A program made the translations under genes and the position numbers. Shown here in pieces: positions 19,793-28,318 of a stretch of DNA of 64,000 bases (positions are counted from its first letter, which is position 1; each line of letters opens with the position of its first letter). Source of the stretch: Marinobacter mobilis. GTDB taxonomy: Bacteria > Pseudomonadota > Gammaproteobacteria > Pseudomonadales > Oleiphilaceae. The DNA is taken from NCBI RefSeq assembly GCF_900106945.1, contig NZ_FNNE01000003.1, positions 372,001 through 436,000 of the forward strand, in the 5' to 3' direction. The notes below the pieces were generated by a model, which worked only from the letters and a program-made list of their open reading frames with translations, searched no databases and was not told where the DNA came from.

Positions 19793-20544
19793 TGCCCGAT
19801 GGTCTGAAGAGCTGCACGAATGGCTTTGACCGCCGCCAGTGCATGGTCATTGTCACCGTGTACGCAAAGGCTGGTCGCAGGCAGGTCCAGCCACTGACCG
19901 GAAACGCTGGTAATCCCACCCTTTTCGGCGAAGGAGAGTGCCTGGCTCACGATCACGTCTGGGTCATGGTGCACCGCGCCGCTCTGGCTGCGGGAAACCA
20001 GGTGGCCGTTGTCGTCATAGGCCCGATCAGCGAAGGCCTCAAAGATGAGTGGCAGCCCAACCCGGTCAGCCAGGGACTGATGGTCGCTATAGCCCCGGGT
20101 TACCGGGATCATCAGCGCAAGGCCCGGGCGGTAACGGGCCACCGATTCCATCACCGCTTGCAGCAGACGGGCATCCTTCATCATGTCGTTGTTCAGTGCG
20201 CCGTGAGGTTTGACGTAGGCAAGCCGGCAGTTTTCCGCACGACAGATGCCTTCCAGAGCGCCGATCTGATACAGCATCAGTGCAACAACTTCATCAGCGG
20301 TGTGAACGATGGAGCGACGGCCAAAGCCTGCCAGGTCGTGATAGGAAGGATGCGCGCCAATGTCGACGCCATGCTTCAGCGCCATGGCAACGGTTTTGTG
20401 CATAATCAGGGGGTCGGATGCATGAAAGCCGCAGGCGATGTTCGCCATATCGATCCACGGCATCACCAGTTCATCCTGGCCCATGGTCCAGGCACCGTAG
20501 CTTTCACCCAGGTCGCAATTCAGTTTCATGAGGTTTGTGCTCAT
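19789..20544 (-). CDS. pxpA: PxpA, 5-oxoprolinase subunit A (LamB/YcsF family)
   Basis: A 251-residue LamB/YcsF-family TIM-barrel-like protein, the catalytic subunit candidate of 5-oxoprolinase. It has the family signature LNCDLGESYGAW near the N-terminus, NIACGFHASDP, IGAHPSYHDLAGFGRR, and the C-terminal VHGDNDHA. It is the first gene of pxpABC and overlaps pxpB by 4 nt. The role is scavenging of spontaneously formed or peptide-derived pyroglutamate. I see no regulator next to it; the promoter must lie in the 90-nt gap to hemH. Confidence 0.93.
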   Translation of the reverse strand: MSTNLMKLNCDLGESYGAWTMGQDELVMPWIDMANIACGFHASDPLIMHKTVAMALKHGVDIGAHPSYHDLAGFGRRSIVHTADEVVALMLYQIGALEGICRAENCRLAYVKPHGALNNDMMKDARLLQAVMESVARYRPGLALMIPVTRGYSDHQSLADRVGLPLIFEAFADRAYDDNGHLVSRSQSGAVHHDPDVIVSQALSFAEKGGITSVSGQWLDLPATSLCVHGDNDHALAAVKAIRAALQTIGQ

Positions 20545-20633
20545 AACTCGATTTCCCTGAGCGTCCGCCTATATAGACCGGAAAATTCGCCAGACTATCC
20601 GGCTGGCTGCCCGGGGTATTCCTGGCAAAGTGT

Positions 20634-21722
20634 CTACTGTTCGGCGCCCATGGCTATAGCCCGTGCGCGGCATTGGGAGGCATCGGTGTTCCCGGTGCGC
20701 TCGGTCCAGCCGCAGAGGTTTTCCTCAATCAACTGCACCAGTGCCCCGATATGCCCTGGATCGCTGTTGAGGGCGGGGATATAGGCAAAGTGCTCGCCTC
20801 CGGCTTTGAGAAAATAGTCGCGGTTTTCCTCATCAATCTCCTCAATGGTTTCGAGGCAGTCCGATGAGAAGCCCGGGCAGAAGACATCAACGCTTTTCGT
20901 GCCTTTTTCCGGCAATGCCTTCAGGGTGTGATCGGTGTACGGCTGCAGCCATTCTTCTCGCCCAAAACGGGACTGGAAGGTGGTGACGTATTGGCTTTCA
21001 TCAAGGTCAAGTCTCTGCGCAAGCAGTCGGGAGGTCTTGTGACACTCGCAATGGTAGGGGTCGCCATTGTGAAGATACTTCATCGGAACGCCATGATAAG
21101 ACAGCATCAGAAGTTGTGAGCGGCCATGAGCTTCCCAGTACCCTTCGATATGACGGGCCATCGCTTCGATGTAGGGAGGGTAGTCCGGATAATGGCTGAT
21201 AAAACGAAAATCCGGCAGCCAGCGTCGACTGGTGTAATCCCTGGCAATGGCATCGAAGGTGGAGGCCGAAGTCGATGCAGAATACTGTGGGTAGAGGGGG
21301 AGAACGACAAGTTTTCGAACACCCTGATCCTGGAAGTAGTCAAGTGCTCCGGTGATTGAGGGGTTGCCATAACGCATGGCAAAGCGAACGACAATCTGGT
21401 CGCCGTACTTTTTCCGGAGTTCAGCTTCAATCGCCCGGCATTGATTGCGGGTATGAATCAACAGTGGGGAACCGTCGTCCCGCCACACTTTACGATAGGC
21501 TTCAGCCGACCGCCGTGGCCGAATCCGCAGGATGATCCCATTGAGAATGAACCACCACAGCAAACGTGGAAATTCAACCACCCTCGGGTCGGACAGGAAC
21601 TCTTTGAGGTAGCGCCTGAGCGCTGGAGTTGTGGGCTCGTCCGGCGTACCGAGGTTGGTGATCAGTACGCCGAGCTTTTCAGTCTGGCCGTGGGCGAAGT
21701 TCTCAACGCCTTTGTATGGCAT
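20634..21722 (-). CDS. hemH: Ferrochelatase
   Basis: A 362-residue ferrochelatase, which inserts ferrous iron into protoporphyrin IX in the final step of haem synthesis. Recognisable elements are the opening GVLITNLGTPDEPT, the active-site region LLMLSYHGVPMKYL with the metal-binding His, and the C-terminal CPGFSSDCLETIEEIDEEN with its conserved Glu pair. It continues about 40 residues past that motif, as in gammaproteobacterial homologues. It is apparently monocistronic, 37 nt after the DUF442 gene on the same strand, so read-through from the BigR-type operon is possible. Confidence 0.95.
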   Translation of the reverse strand: MPYKGVENFAHGQTEKLGVLITNLGTPDEPTTPALRRYLKEFLSDPRVVEFPRLLWWFILNGIILRIRPRRSAEAYRKVWRDDGSPLLIHTRNQCRAIEAELRKKYGDQIVVRFAMRYGNPSITGALDYFQDQGVRKLVVLPLYPQYSASTSASTFDAIARDYTSRRWLPDFRFISHYPDYPPYIEAMARHIEGYWEAHGRSQLLMLSYHGVPMKYLHNGDPYHCECHKTSRLLAQRLDLDESQYVTTFQSRFGREEWLQPYTDHTLKALPEKGTKSVDVFCPGFSSDCLETIEEIDEENRDYFLKAGGEHFAYIPALNSDPGHIGALVQLIEENLCGWTERTGNTDASQCRARAIAMGAEQ

Positions 21723-21759
21723 GAAGTTCGAGTTCCTGTCCTATGGGTTGGTAGGGGGG

Positions 21760-22188
21760 TCAGTTCCTGGCAGCGAAGTACTGCATGCGAGGCTTCAGGC
21801 CATTGAGGTCATAGCCTGCCTGATACGCCTTGATCAGCAGTACGTCAGCTGGTGCCTTGGCTGACTGGCTCATGGCCCAGAGCGAGCAGCAGCGGGTTCC
21901 GGAGCGACAGAAAGCCAGAACCGGCTTTTCCGCCTGCTCGAATATCTCGCCGAAGCGGTCTACGTCGCTATCGAGGATATTGCCAGACTGAACCGGCTGA
22001 TACACCCAGGCCAGACCGGCCTGGTTTGCAGCGGCCTCCATGTCCGCCATAGAAGGCTGGCCCGGCTCCTCGAAATCTGGCCGGTTCGCCACAATGGTGC
22101 GGAATCCGAGTTGAGCCGCAATCTGAATGTCTTCCGGTTGAATCTGCGGGGCAACCGTAATGTCGTCGTCAATTTTTCTGAGATTCAT
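21760..22188 (-). CDS. DUF442 / TIGR01244-type sulfurtransferase (Blh N-domain homologue)
   Basis: A 142-residue stand-alone protein with the DSP-phosphatase-like fold that shares the N-terminal domain of the Blh persulfide dioxygenase-sulfurtransferase fusion found in BigR operons. The catalytic loop FCRSGTR supplies C94 and R99, so it could carry a persulfide as a rhodanese. No metallo-beta-lactamase/ETHE1 domain is attached, in contrast with Blh. It lies 49 nt after the second YeeE half-gene in the same minus-strand operon with an ArsR regulator, which favours a role in sulfide/persulfide detoxification. Phosphatase activity is the alternative. Confidence 0.78.
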   Translation of the reverse strand: MNLRKIDDDITVAPQIQPEDIQIAAQLGFRTIVANRPDFEEPGQPSMADMEAAANQAGLAWVYQPVQSGNILDSDVDRFGEIFEQAEKPVLAFCRSGTRCCSLWAMSQSAKAPADVLLIKAYQAGYDLNGLKPRMQYFAARN

Positions 22189-22237
22189 AGTTCACCCGTC
22201 TTGAAAAAACGTATGATGACACAGCTTTTCGCCGGTG

Positions 22238-22687
22238 TCAGATGCCTCTTCTGGCGGTTTGCCGGCTGGCCTGCATACTGCGTTCGAACATTTCAAAAAT
22301 GGCCATTCCGGCAACCATGGACACCACAAATACCAGCGCCTTCGTTTCGCCTGCACCAATAGCCACCAGCGCGGGTCCGGGACAGAATCCAGCAATACCC
22401 CAGCCCACGCCGAAAGTAATGCTGCCAAGCACCAGGCGCTTGTCAATCTGAGTTGCCGTTGGCAGCCGAATTGGGCTGCCGAACAGGGTGACCGTACGCT
22501 TGCCGGCAATCAGGAAGCCAACCAGGCCAACCCCGATAGCACCTACCATGACCAGGGCGAGGGAAGGGTCCCACAGTCCGGCGAGATCGAGGAACCCAAG
22601 GACTTTTTCCGGGTTTGCCATACCGGACACCAACAGCCCGATGCCAAAGACCAGGCCGGAAAAAAACGACGTCAGAGAAAATTTCAT
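22238..22687 (-). CDS. YeeE/YedE family half-size membrane protein (DUF6691 type)
   Basis: A 149-residue membrane protein with four hydrophobic segments and the family signature GWGIAGFCPGPALVAIG near residue 100. Full-length YeeE/YedE (TsuA) proteins import thiosulfate through a line of cysteines; here the protein is half-size and paired with another half encoded just upstream. I chose the ATG at 22687, which has GGAG 9 nt before it and starts 4 nt after the upstream stop; the TTG at 22702 would overlap. The pair probably forms a heterodimeric channel for sulfur compounds. The transported species cannot be told from sequence. Confidence 0.8.
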   Translation of the reverse strand: MKFSLTSFFSGLVFGIGLLVSGMANPEKVLGFLDLAGLWDPSLALVMVGAIGVGLVGFLIAGKRTVTLFGSPIRLPTATQIDKRLVLGSITFGVGWGIAGFCPGPALVAIGAGETKALVFVVSMVAGMAIFEMFERSMQASRQTARRGI

Positions 22688-22691
22688 GGTG

Positions 22692-23129
22692 TCAGGCTCC
22701 AATAATGTGGCGAATCAGGTAAACGGTCAGGAAACCACCAGCCATAAAGGACAGTGTTGCCACCAAGGATCGGGGCGAGAGTCGGGAAATACCACAGACA
22801 CCATGACCACTGGTGCACCCGGAGCCGTACCGGGTGCCGATGCCGACGATAAGACCCGCAAGGACAAGCGCCGGATAGCCGGCGTCAATCCGGATTGCAG
22901 GTAACTCTGCGGCGATGATCCAGACAGCAGGGGCGCCAATCAGACCCGCCAGGAACGCGACGCGCCAGGCAATGTCACCCCGGGACGGTCTTAGCAGGGT
23001 GCCGAGGATGCCACTGATGCCCGCCACACGGCCATTGATGAGCAACAATAAGGTGGCGGCGAGGCCAATCAGAACCCCTCCTGCAAGTGCCGCACCCGGG
23101 GTAAAGGTATTCCAGTCAATTTCAATCAT
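22692..23129 (-). CDS. YeeE/YedE family half-size membrane protein
   Basis: A 145-residue membrane protein with four hydrophobic segments, first half of the YeeE/YedE pair. It carries the conserved block [21 protein letters not shown] around residues 96-116, which holds two cysteines and is typical of sulfur-compound channels in this family. It overlaps the ArsR regulator gene by 8 nt, showing translational coupling with the regulator. Predicted to move a reduced sulfur compound across the inner membrane; direction and substrate are unresolved. Confidence 0.83.
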   Translation of the reverse strand: MIEIDWNTFTPGAALAGGVLIGLAATLLLLINGRVAGISGILGTLLRPSRGDIAWRVAFLAGLIGAPAVWIIAAELPAIRIDAGYPALVLAGLIVGIGTRYGSGCTSGHGVCGISRLSPRSLVATLSFMAGGFLTVYLIRHIIGA

Positions 23130-23451
23130 CTTCGGTTACCGTCTCTTGAGAACAAAACATTGAATAAAGCTGCACCAGCATCGCCCGAACGTTGTCCGAA
23201 GCGATGCTGTAATAGACCCGCTTTCCCTGTTTGCGCGGTTCGATCAGTCCTTCTCGTCTGAGCACGCCAAGTTGCTGTGACAAAGAGGGCTGGTGAATAC
23301 CGCTTTGCTCCTCAAGCTCGCTGACACAGGCTTCGCCCCTGGTCAGGTGGCAAAGCAGCATCAAGCGATCCCGATTGGCCAGCGACCGAAGAAACTGGCT
23401 GGCATTCTCGGCGGACTGTTGCATCTGCTTCAGATCAATCGCGGCATCCAT
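23122..23451 (-). CDS. bigR: BigR/SqrR-type ArsR-family persulfide-responsive repressor
   Basis: A 109-residue ArsR-family winged-helix regulator. The HTH lies around residues 43-66 ([26 protein letters not shown]). Cysteines are C34, C42 and C100; C34 and C100 are 66 residues apart, exactly as in the BigR redox pair, which forms a tetra- or disulfide when exposed to persulfides and releases DNA. Metal-site residues of ArsR or SmtB are not apparent. It is first in the operon and lies next to an AT-rich palindrome at 23474-23492 that would be its operator. Family role is derepression of sulfide/persulfide handling genes. Confidence 0.82.
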   Translation of the reverse strand: MDAAIDLKQMQQSAENASQFLRSLANRDRLMLLCHLTRGEACVSELEEQSGIHQPSLSQQLGVLRREGLIEPRKQGKRVYYSIASDNVRAMLVQLYSMFCSQETVTEDD

Positions 23452-23473
23452 GGCGTCTTCTCAATATCTAAAA

Positions 23474-23492
23474 ACATAATATATAAATATGT
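23474..23492. promoter_or_regulatory. AT-rich palindrome, candidate BigR operator
   Basis: ACATA / TATGT arms flank an ATATATAAA core, 22 nt upstream of the repressor start. BigR sites in other genera are AT-rich palindromes overlapping the -10 region; the match here is in composition and position. Confidence 0.5.
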
Positions 23493-23510
23493 ATAACGTT
23501 TGGTCAAGAC

Positions 23511-23539
23511 AAAAAAAGCCCGGCTTTGGGAGGCCGGGC
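23511..23539 (-). terminator. Strong minus-strand terminator with no upstream gene
   Basis: Stem GCCCGGC / GCCGGGC, 8-nt loop, followed on the minus strand by seven T. No credible minus-strand ORF precedes it before the TetR gene 670 nt away, so it may end a small RNA or insulate the bigR promoter. Confidence 0.7.
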
Positions 23540-23788
23540 AGAGGCGTGCGAGTAGTATCCATGAAAGACTTCCAGACAACCGGCGTCAGCAGGGACACCG
23601 GTATTAGGAAGTATTGACCATAATTTGAGCACTTCAAGGCAGGATCCTGCCAGTTTGAGAGCATTTCGTCATATTGAAAGGAGGCTTATAGCCGGCCGAA
23701 ACCACTGAATTTAGGATTCCCATGTAATACAATGGTGCCATTGCCAATTTGTTTTCCGCCTAGCGGAAGTATCAGAGGTTTCAAACAG
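23540..23788. other. Intergenic region upstream of phasin gene
   Basis: No credible ORF. It contains a perfect 14-bp palindrome GGCAGGATCCTGCC (23638-23651) and a 6-2-6 inverted repeat CAATGG-TG-CCATTG (23730-23743) located 45 nt before the phasin start, possibly a regulator site. A minus-strand small RNA ending at 23511 would have to be encoded here. Confidence 0.4.
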
Positions 23789-24199
23789 ATGTCTGACGAA
23801 AACGAAAACAAGCCAGAAAGCGATGCCCAGCTTGCGGGCAAGATCAAGGATTCCGCTCGGCAGATCTGGCTTGCGGGCCTGGGAGCTTACACCAAGGCTG
23901 AGGAAGACGCCGGTCGCTTTTTTGAGCGCCTGGTTCAGGAAGGTGAGCAGCTGGAAAGCAAGACCCGTGGCGTCGTTGAAAAGCACGTGAAGCAAGTGGA
24001 AGACCGGGTGGAAGATGTTCGGGAAAAGGCCACGGGCACCTGGGACAAGCTGGAGCACCTGTTTGATGAGCGGGTGTCCAACGCCTTGCGTCGTCTGGGT
24101 ATCCACAGACGGGAAGAAATCGAGGCCCTCGAGCATCGCATCGCTGCGCTGGAAGCTGAGCTTGGCCGTTTGCGTGGCGATAACTCAGACGAAGAGTAG
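23789..24199 (+). CDS. Phasin family (PHA granule-associated) protein
   Basis: A 136-residue phasin-type protein. Phasins coat polyhydroxyalkanoate granules and control their number and size. The segment SARQIWLAGLGAYTKAEEDAGRFFERLVQEGE is the signature of PhaF/PhaI-type phasins. Then come heptad-rich amphipathic helices and a C-terminal coiled coil (EEIEALEHRIAALEAELGRL). The ATG at 23789 was chosen because AGAGG precedes it and the product begins at the usual polar N-terminus; an earlier frame start at 23732 has no ribosome site. No PHA synthase is in the window. Confidence 0.85.
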   Translation: MSDENENKPESDAQLAGKIKDSARQIWLAGLGAYTKAEEDAGRFFERLVQEGEQLESKTRGVVEKHVKQVEDRVEDVREKATGTWDKLEHLFDERVSNALRRLGIHRREEIEALEHRIAALEAELGRLRGDNSDEE

Positions 24200-24206
24200 C
24201 CCTTCC

Positions 24207-24839
24207 TCAGAGGTAATCCTGGCTTAGCAGCATTACCTCTTCTCTCTCCTCTGCACTCAAGTAGGGGAGCAGCAAATGAAGCATCTGGTAAACACCTCGC
24301 CCCGGATCGGTTGAATCCCGGTCATTGAGCTTTGCGAGACTGTCAAAGCTACTCCAGTAGCAGGTAGTCAGCGTCAATTGTTCACACAGAGCATCCAGCT
24401 CACTTTCTGAAAACTGGGCAATACCCTGTCGGTTCAGGCTGTTGCACATAATTCTGAACGCTTGCCGCTTGCGATTCAGAATCCTTCGAAATCGGGTCTG
24501 CAGGCTGTCGTAGCGTGATAAAACGTTGACCAGATCCTGGTACAGAAAACGGTAGCGGGCGACGGTTTCAAACAGTATGTGCAGAAAAAACGAGATCTGC
24601 TCCAGGGATATGGAGACATCTTCAGGCACCGCCAGCAGTTCGCCGACTTCCGCTTCGTAGCCATCAAAGAGCACGGTGACGATATCGCCCTTGCTCTTGA
24701 AGTGGTAATAAAGGTTGCCCGGGCTTATGTCCAGCTCATCAGAGATCAACAGGGTGGTGACATTCGGCTCGCCCACGGTATTGAACAGGGCGAGGCTGGT
24801 GGTCAGTATCCGGTCTTTGGTCTTGATCTTCTTGGCCAT
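24207..24839 (-). CDS. TetR family transcriptional regulator (PhaD-like)
   Basis: A 210-residue TetR-family repressor. The N-terminal HTH (residues about 8-55) includes LALFNTVGEPNVTTLLISDELDISPGNLYYHFKSKGDI, close to the PhaD-type regulators that sit by phasin genes in pseudomonads. The C-terminal ligand domain is all-helical and contains no obvious metal site. It lies tail-to-tail with the phasin gene, 7 nt apart, so control of the phasin would be in trans through its promoter. PhaD identity is inferred from sequence feel and location. Confidence 0.8.
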   Translation of the reverse strand: MAKKIKTKDRILTTSLALFNTVGEPNVTTLLISDELDISPGNLYYHFKSKGDIVTVLFDGYEAEVGELLAVPEDVSISLEQISFFLHILFETVARYRFLYQDLVNVLSRYDSLQTRFRRILNRKRQAFRIMCNSLNRQGIAQFSESELDALCEQLTLTTCYWSSFDSLAKLNDRDSTDPGRGVYQMLHLLLPYLSAEEREEVMLLSQDYL

Positions 24840-24866
24840 GTCGGTCCCGAGGGTACTCCTGTGGTG

Positions 24867-25679
24867 TCAGCCGTCAAACCGCGCCCAGATCGGGCAATGG
24901 TCTGACGGCCGCTCCATACCACGAATGTCATAAGATACGCCCGCCTCGGTGGCGTTGGGGAGAAGGCGGTCGCTGGCCATGATCAGGTCGATGCGCAATC
25001 CCCGCCGGGGTTCCCGCTCGAAGCCTTTGCTGCGGTAGTCAAACCAGCTGTAAGTATCCGCTTCTTCCGGGTGAAGATGGCGGAATACGTCAGTAAGCCC
25101 GCGGGATTCTACCTGAGCCAGCCATTCCCGCTCTTCCGGCAAGAAGCTGGTCTTGCCATCACGCAGCCAGCGCTTGGCATTCACATCGCCGATGCCGATA
25201 TCCTTGTCGGTAGGGGAGATGTTCATATCCCCCATCAGGATGATGTCGTGATCCTTATTTCTGAGCTCATCCAGGTACGTCATCAGGTCGGCATAGAATT
25301 TCTGCTTGGCAGGAAACTTGACCGGATGACTGCGGTTCTCGCCCTGCGGGAAGTAACCGTTGATTACGGTCAGGCGACGTCCGTTACGTTCGAATTCGGC
25401 GGCTATAAAGCGACGCTGGGCATCTTCGTCGTCCCAGGGGTAGCCCTTTTGAACGGATAAGGGCTCTTCGCGGCATAACAAGGCCACGCCGTAGTGGGTT
25501 TTCTGCCCATGAAAAAAGACGTGGTAACCCATGGCGCGCACATCATCGACCGGAAAGTCCTGGTCTGTCACTTTGGTTTCCTGCAGGCCGATAACATCGG
25601 GCTGATAGGTGTCAATGACGGCCTGAAGCTGATGCAGGCGGGTCCGAATGCTATTGACGTTGAATGAAACGAACATCAT
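24867..25679 (-). CDS. xthA: Exodeoxyribonuclease III
   Basis: A 270-residue ExoIII/APE-family nuclease, an AP endonuclease and 3'-5' exonuclease in base excision repair. The active site is intact: LQETKV (metal-binding Glu), [18 protein letters not shown] (Asp/Asn pair), and PSDHCP (catalytic Asp-His). The start at 25679 gives [15 protein letters not shown], matching ExoIII N-termini; a frame extending to 25751 would add 24 residues with no family support. The gene lies 27 nt upstream of the TetR gene on the same strand, so the two may share transcript. Confidence 0.93.
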   Translation of the reverse strand: MMFVSFNVNSIRTRLHQLQAVIDTYQPDVIGLQETKVTDQDFPVDDVRAMGYHVFFHGQKTHYGVALLCREEPLSVQKGYPWDDEDAQRRFIAAEFERNGRRLTVINGYFPQGENRSHPVKFPAKQKFYADLMTYLDELRNKDHDIILMGDMNISPTDKDIGIGDVNAKRWLRDGKTSFLPEEREWLAQVESRGLTDVFRHLHPEEADTYSWFDYRSKGFEREPRRGLRIDLIMASDRLLPNATEAGVSYDIRGMERPSDHCPIWARFDG

Positions 25680-25768
25680 GGGCGTTGACTCTGTGTCCTG
25701 TGTTGGCGAGAGGCTTTGCAAACCCGCAGAGTCTAGCACAGTTCGATTCACGCAAAGCTGACTGGTTT

Positions 25769-26530
25769 TTAAGGAATTAGCGGGCAGGGCGGTCGCTGGG
25801 TTGTGGTATAGAGAATTTCAGCGCTGTAATTGTCGCCATCGCGGTTACGAGGGATATTGGTCAAGCCCGAATAGTAGCTGAGCAGGCCGGTGTCGTTATA
25901 CCCGAGAGTAATGGGCTTTACCAGGAAGCGGGTGATGAGTCCGCTGGGGCGAACGGTAATTACCAGCGGGAAATCCAGCTGGGAAGGTGATTCCGGAGCG
26001 AGCTGAAAACCGAAGTCGGTGCCGCGGGTCGGCGCAAGAAAACGGAACTCGACCGAAGCCCCGTTGTGGAGCTCATCCCACCGCTCGCGAACAAGTTGAT
26101 CAAAGCCTGCATCGACCACAAGGTCCGGCTTTGTCGGCACGAGGAACTGTTTGATCTGGCGGGATTCTGACCACCACTGGATGTCGAGCGCCCCACCGGC
26201 ATCGTCCGTGGTTATGGTCATTGACGCATCCAGTTCGGCCAGCGAAAACTCCACCTGAGGACGGGTCAACGCCTCCGGGTACCGAAGTTTCTTGGTTGCA
26301 AACGGTGTCGCCTCCCCTGGCCAGTAGTACTGCACGCTCTGGTCCTCAGGCCGCCAACGGCTATCGGTACAGGTACCGGTGAGCTGGTGATGCTCGGTAT
26401 AGATCAGATTACCTGAGTCATTGAAGGCTTCGCCGACAAAACTCAGCTGTTCGCGCTGTGCATGCCCGGTATCAGCAATAGCCAAGACAAGTGCACAGAC
26501 AGACAGTCGCAGCCATGGGTTTTGAATCAT
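25769..26530 (-). CDS. Secreted protein of unknown function, last gene of lipid operon
   Basis: A 253-residue protein with a clear N-terminal signal peptide ([19 protein letters not shown], cleavage probably after HA at residue about 23). The mature part is rich in beta-strand-forming residues, with many Trp and Tyr, and contains two conserved-looking motifs, [12 protein letters not shown] near residue 50 and [15 protein letters not shown] near residue 200. The ATG overlaps the DUF2878 stop in the ATGA manner, so it is coupled to the operon. I do not recognise a family. A periplasmic protein is likely; its partner genes suggest a lipid connection. Confidence 0.7.
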   Translation of the reverse strand: MIQNPWLRLSVCALVLAIADTGHAQREQLSFVGEAFNDSGNLIYTEHHQLTGTCTDSRWRPEDQSVQYYWPGEATPFATKKLRYPEALTRPQVEFSLAELDASMTITTDDAGGALDIQWWSESRQIKQFLVPTKPDLVVDAGFDQLVRERWDELHNGASVEFRFLAPTRGTDFGFQLAPESPSQLDFPLVITVRPSGLITRFLVKPITLGYNDTGLLSYYSGLTNIPRNRDGDNYSAEILYTTTQRPPCPLIP

Positions 26531-27060
26531 GATGCCGCAGGCTCCCTTAACAAATGCTGACTCCAGCTGAGGAACAACGGGAATAGCAGCAGCCAACCCA
26601 TGCCGATGGCCAGTAGGCCCAGTAGGGGCGCGCGAAGTTCGACCGCACCCAGTTGACTGGCGCTCCAGTAGGCGAACGCACCGGCGACCGGTGACAGCAG
26701 AAAGACCAGCCTTCGATGGGCCGCAAGCCACGCCAGGGAATGACCCGGCGTGGTCAGAAACAGTGCCCACAAGGCCACCAGCCACACCGGGATCAGTCCG
26801 GAGTATGGCTCGGGTGAGACAAGGACTCCGAGCCAGAACCAGAGGCCGTCCATGAGACTTCCGAGCAGCGTGCCCAACCCGATAAACAGCGCTTCATGGG
26901 CAGGGCGCTGGCTGACGAGTACCAGGTGAGCGCCAACGAGGGCAAATCCCGCGAGGGCTGCGACTTCGTTGCTGACAATCACGCAAATCAGCCAGCCGGC
27001 CTGAAAAAAAGCGATGTTAATCAGCAACCGGACGGCTCCCGAGCGAATCACTTCAGGCAC
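26527..27060 (-). CDS. DUF2878 integral membrane protein
   Basis: A 177-residue DUF2878-family protein with about five hydrophobic segments (for example LLINIAFFQAGWLICVIVS and LLGLLAIGMGWLLLFPLFL). No catalytic motif is visible. It overlaps the CFA-type methyltransferase gene by 8 nt at its start and the secreted-protein gene by 4 nt at its end. The family often occurs with cyclopropane-synthase-like genes; its function is unknown. Confidence 0.8.
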   Translation of the reverse strand: MPEVIRSGAVRLLINIAFFQAGWLICVIVSNEVAALAGFALVGAHLVLVSQRPAHEALFIGLGTLLGSLMDGLWFWLGVLVSPEPYSGLIPVWLVALWALFLTTPGHSLAWLAAHRRLVFLLSPVAGAFAYWSASQLGAVELRAPLLGLLAIGMGWLLLFPLFLSWSQHLLREPAAS

Positions 27061-28318
27061 CCCGATGCTCAGCAGACCGGGGCTTCACAAAGTGAATCTG
27101 TGCCACGCCGATGGCGCGCTCACTGAACCCCGCTTCGCAATAGCTGAAGTAGAAGTCCCATAACCGACGGAAGCGCAGATCATAGCCCAGCGCCTTGATT
27201 TGCGCTCCGTTGGCAGAAAACCGGGACCGCCAGTCTGCCAGGGTTCTGGCGTAATCGGCCGTCAGGTCGGCGACGTTTGTCAGTACCAGCTCAGCGTCTG
27301 ACTCAATCGCTTGAAGGATCGCACCAAAGGAGGGGATAAAGCTGCCAGGGAAGATGTGCCGTTGTATGAAATCGACATTGCTCAAGGCTCGACGGTAGCG
27401 CTGTTCGGGCATATTGATTGCCTGAATGAGCACTTGCCCACCGGGGCGGACGAGTCGGTTGATCTGGCTGATATAGACAGGCAGATACTGAGGCCCTACG
27501 GCTTCGATCATCTCAATAGACACAAGCTTGTCAAACTGGCCTTCCAGGCTCCTGTAGTCTTCCAGCAGGAGGGTAATGCGATCAGAGAGGCCGGCCTCGT
27601 CGATACGCTTTTTCGCCAGATTGAACTGCTCCTTTGATATCGTCGTCGTTGTGACGTGACAGCCATAGTGTCTGGCGGCGTGGATGGCGAAGCCTCCCCA
27701 TCCGGAACCGATTTCAACGACCCGATCATCCAGCGTAAGTTCAAGGCGCTGACAAATGGTGTCGAGTTTATGGACTGCAGCTTCGTCCAGGGAGCTGTTT
27801 GTGTCGGGGTATATCGCTGACGAGTACATCATGGTGTCGTCGAGAAACAGCGAGAAAAGCTCATTCCCCAGATCGTAGTGAGCGGCGATGTTTTTTCTGG
27901 AGCCTTCCTTGCTGTTCCGGTTCAGCCGGTGAAACAGCTTCAGCAAAGGCTTGGACACCGCACTGAAGCGATCTTCAAAGCGGTTCATAACGCTGATGTT
28001 GCGGGCAAAAAAACGCAGAAGAAGGACCAGGTCGGGGGATTCCCAGTCACCGGCGACATAGGATTCAGCCGCTCCGATGCTGCCGCCTGTAACCAGATCG
28101 CGCCAGAAGCTGGGATTGAGAACCTCAAGTTCGGCAGGGCGCCTGTCAGGTGATGCCGTGTTGATATGGCATTCGGCGTAGCCGGGCTGACGAATCACAA
28201 TTGAGCCCTGATGAAACTGCCTGAACTGGTTAACAACCAACTGGCGAGACCACTTATCCAGGTATGAATCGGAGGATACGGTATTGATTCCGGTTTCGGT
28301 ATTGTTCATAGATTCCAT
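27053..28318 (-). CDS. cfa: Cyclopropane-fatty-acyl-phospholipid synthase-like methyltransferase
   Basis: A 421-residue SAM-dependent methyltransferase of the CFA synthase family, which adds a methylene or methyl group to the double bond of membrane unsaturated acyl chains. The N-terminal lipid-interacting domain (1-130) precedes the Rossmann domain with the SAM loop VVEIGSGWGGFAIHA near residue 200 and the segment IEAVGPQYLPVYI containing the conserved Glu. I chose the ATG at 28318, with GGGAG 9 nt upstream; a second ATG at 28309 overlaps the DUF1365 stop. The product could be a cyclopropane, a methyl-branched or a furan precursor acid, depending on partners. Confidence 0.88.
   Translation of the reverse strand: MESMNNTETGINTVSSDSYLDKWSRQLVVNQFRQFHQGSIVIRQPGYAECHINTASPDRRPAELEVLNPSFWRDLVTGGSIGAAESYVAGDWESPDLVLLLRFFARNISVMNRFEDRFSAVSKPLLKLFHRLNRNSKEGSRKNIAAHYDLGNELFSLFLDDTMMYSSAIYPDTNSSLDEAAVHKLDTICQRLELTLDDRVVEIGSGWGGFAIHAARHYGCHVTTTTISKEQFNLAKKRIDEAGLSDRITLLLEDYRSLEGQFDKLVSIEMIEAVGPQYLPVYISQINRLVRPGGQVLIQAINMPEQRYRRALSNVDFIQRHIFPGSFIPSFGAILQAIESDAELVLTNVADLTADYARTLADWRSRFSANGAQIKALGYDLRFRRLWDFYFSYCEAGFSERAIGVAQIHFVKPRSAEHRGA

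Noticed and set aside
19792..20784. 330-codon plus-strand frame over pxpA and hemH end
   Set aside because: Crosses the end of one gene and the whole of another; no motifs.
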